A stretch of 13,933 nucleotides of DNA, taken from NCBI GenBank assembly GCA_020718945.1, contig DYRB01000033.1, forward strand, positions 1-13,933. The letters are read 5' to 3'. Each line of letters begins with the position of its first letter. The stretch's first letter is position 1. The notes under the pieces are model-generated. The model did no database searches. It was given only the letters and a program-made list of their open reading frames with translations, and had not been told where the DNA came from. A program made the translations under genes and the position numbers. This document shows, one piece after another, positions 13,778 through 13,933 of the stretch. This stretch comes from Lamprocystis purpurea (GTDB lineage: Bacteria; Pseudomonadota; Gammaproteobacteria; Chromatiales; Chromatiaceae).

Positions 13778-13933
13778 CTAGAAGCGGAAAGAGATCTGCA
13801 AAGCGAAGAGGTCCCAACGCTCGCGGAGCGCGTCGACCTCGGTGTTCTCGCGCCGGGCCAGGGAGTAGGTGCCGCGGTTCTTCTGGTACTCGAAGCGCAA
13901 CATCCAACTGGGGGTAATGTCCCAACGCAGACC
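13778..13933 (-). CDS. Outer-membrane beta-barrel protein, C-terminal end (partial)
   Basis: Only the last 51 residues are in the window; the gene continues past the right edge. The frame ends at TAG 13778-13780. The sequence alternates polar and hydrophobic residues (WMLRFEYQKNRGTYSL, then RWDLFALQISFRF) and ends in phenylalanine, the signature recognised by the BAM complex for outer-membrane barrels. It may be a porin or an uncharacterised DUF-type barrel; the specificity cannot be told from this end. The stop lies 18 nt before the GTG of the GGDEF-EAL gene on the same strand, so they probably form an operon. Confidence 0.75.
   Translation of the reverse strand, partial: GLRWDITPSWMLRFEYQKNRGTYSLARRENTEVDALRERWDLFALQISFRF

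Noticed and set aside
1..13933. Search for CRISPR arrays, tRNA/rRNA genes, riboswitches or a defence island
   Set aside because: No regularly spaced direct repeats, no tRNA cloverleaf or rRNA-like sequence, and no defence-type protein motifs were seen. The only repeats are the REP-like units.

Overview
The window is a high-GC, densely packed proteobacterial chromosome segment. The gene content (a polyhydroxybutyrate reductase next to a short phasin, a full-length gamma-type PurL, class A PBP1A, an HPt protein related to pilus chemotaxis, and a GGDEF/EAL receptor) and the REP-like motif between genes suggest a gammaproteobacterium. A purple sulfur bacterium (Chromatiaceae) fits best. That placement is inference from protein style; no rRNA or other marker lies in the window.

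Layout. (1) Positions 52-1558, minus strand: a phasin gene followed by phaB, driven by a strong sigma70-type promoter (consensus -35, 17-nt spacer) and closed by a clear intrinsic terminator. Together they serve PHB storage: PhaB makes (R)-3-hydroxybutyryl-CoA and the phasin coats the granule. (2) 1559-2028: a gene-poor gap with a possible broken lipoprotein-like reading frame on the plus strand and the probable purL terminator. (3) 2029-5910, minus: purL, complete at 1293 residues. (4) 5911-6631: about 720 bp with a ~90-bp palindromic REP-pair element and the decayed C-terminus of what looks like a Uma2-family gene. (5) 6632-7579, minus: an unusual tail-anchored single-HPt protein. (6) 7580-8259: about 680 bp of mostly unreadable spacer with a second REP copy, a possible insertion-sequence end and a candidate -10 box. 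(7) 8260-10914, plus: a class A penicillin-binding protein (PBP1A) with a long Pro/Ala-rich cytoplasmic tail. (8) 10911-13933, minus: an apparent three-gene operon consisting of an outer-membrane beta-barrel protein (C-terminus only), a membrane-bound CHASE4/Cache-like GGDEF-EAL protein, and a small two-helix membrane protein whose stop codon overlaps that of PBP1A.

No defence island, CRISPR array, tRNA or rRNA was seen. The most unusual items are the tail-anchored HPt protein, the barrel/c-di-GMP/small-membrane-protein operon, the REP-type palindromes, and the operator-like palindrome over the phasin promoter. None is clearly a new system, and each is presented with its uncertainty.
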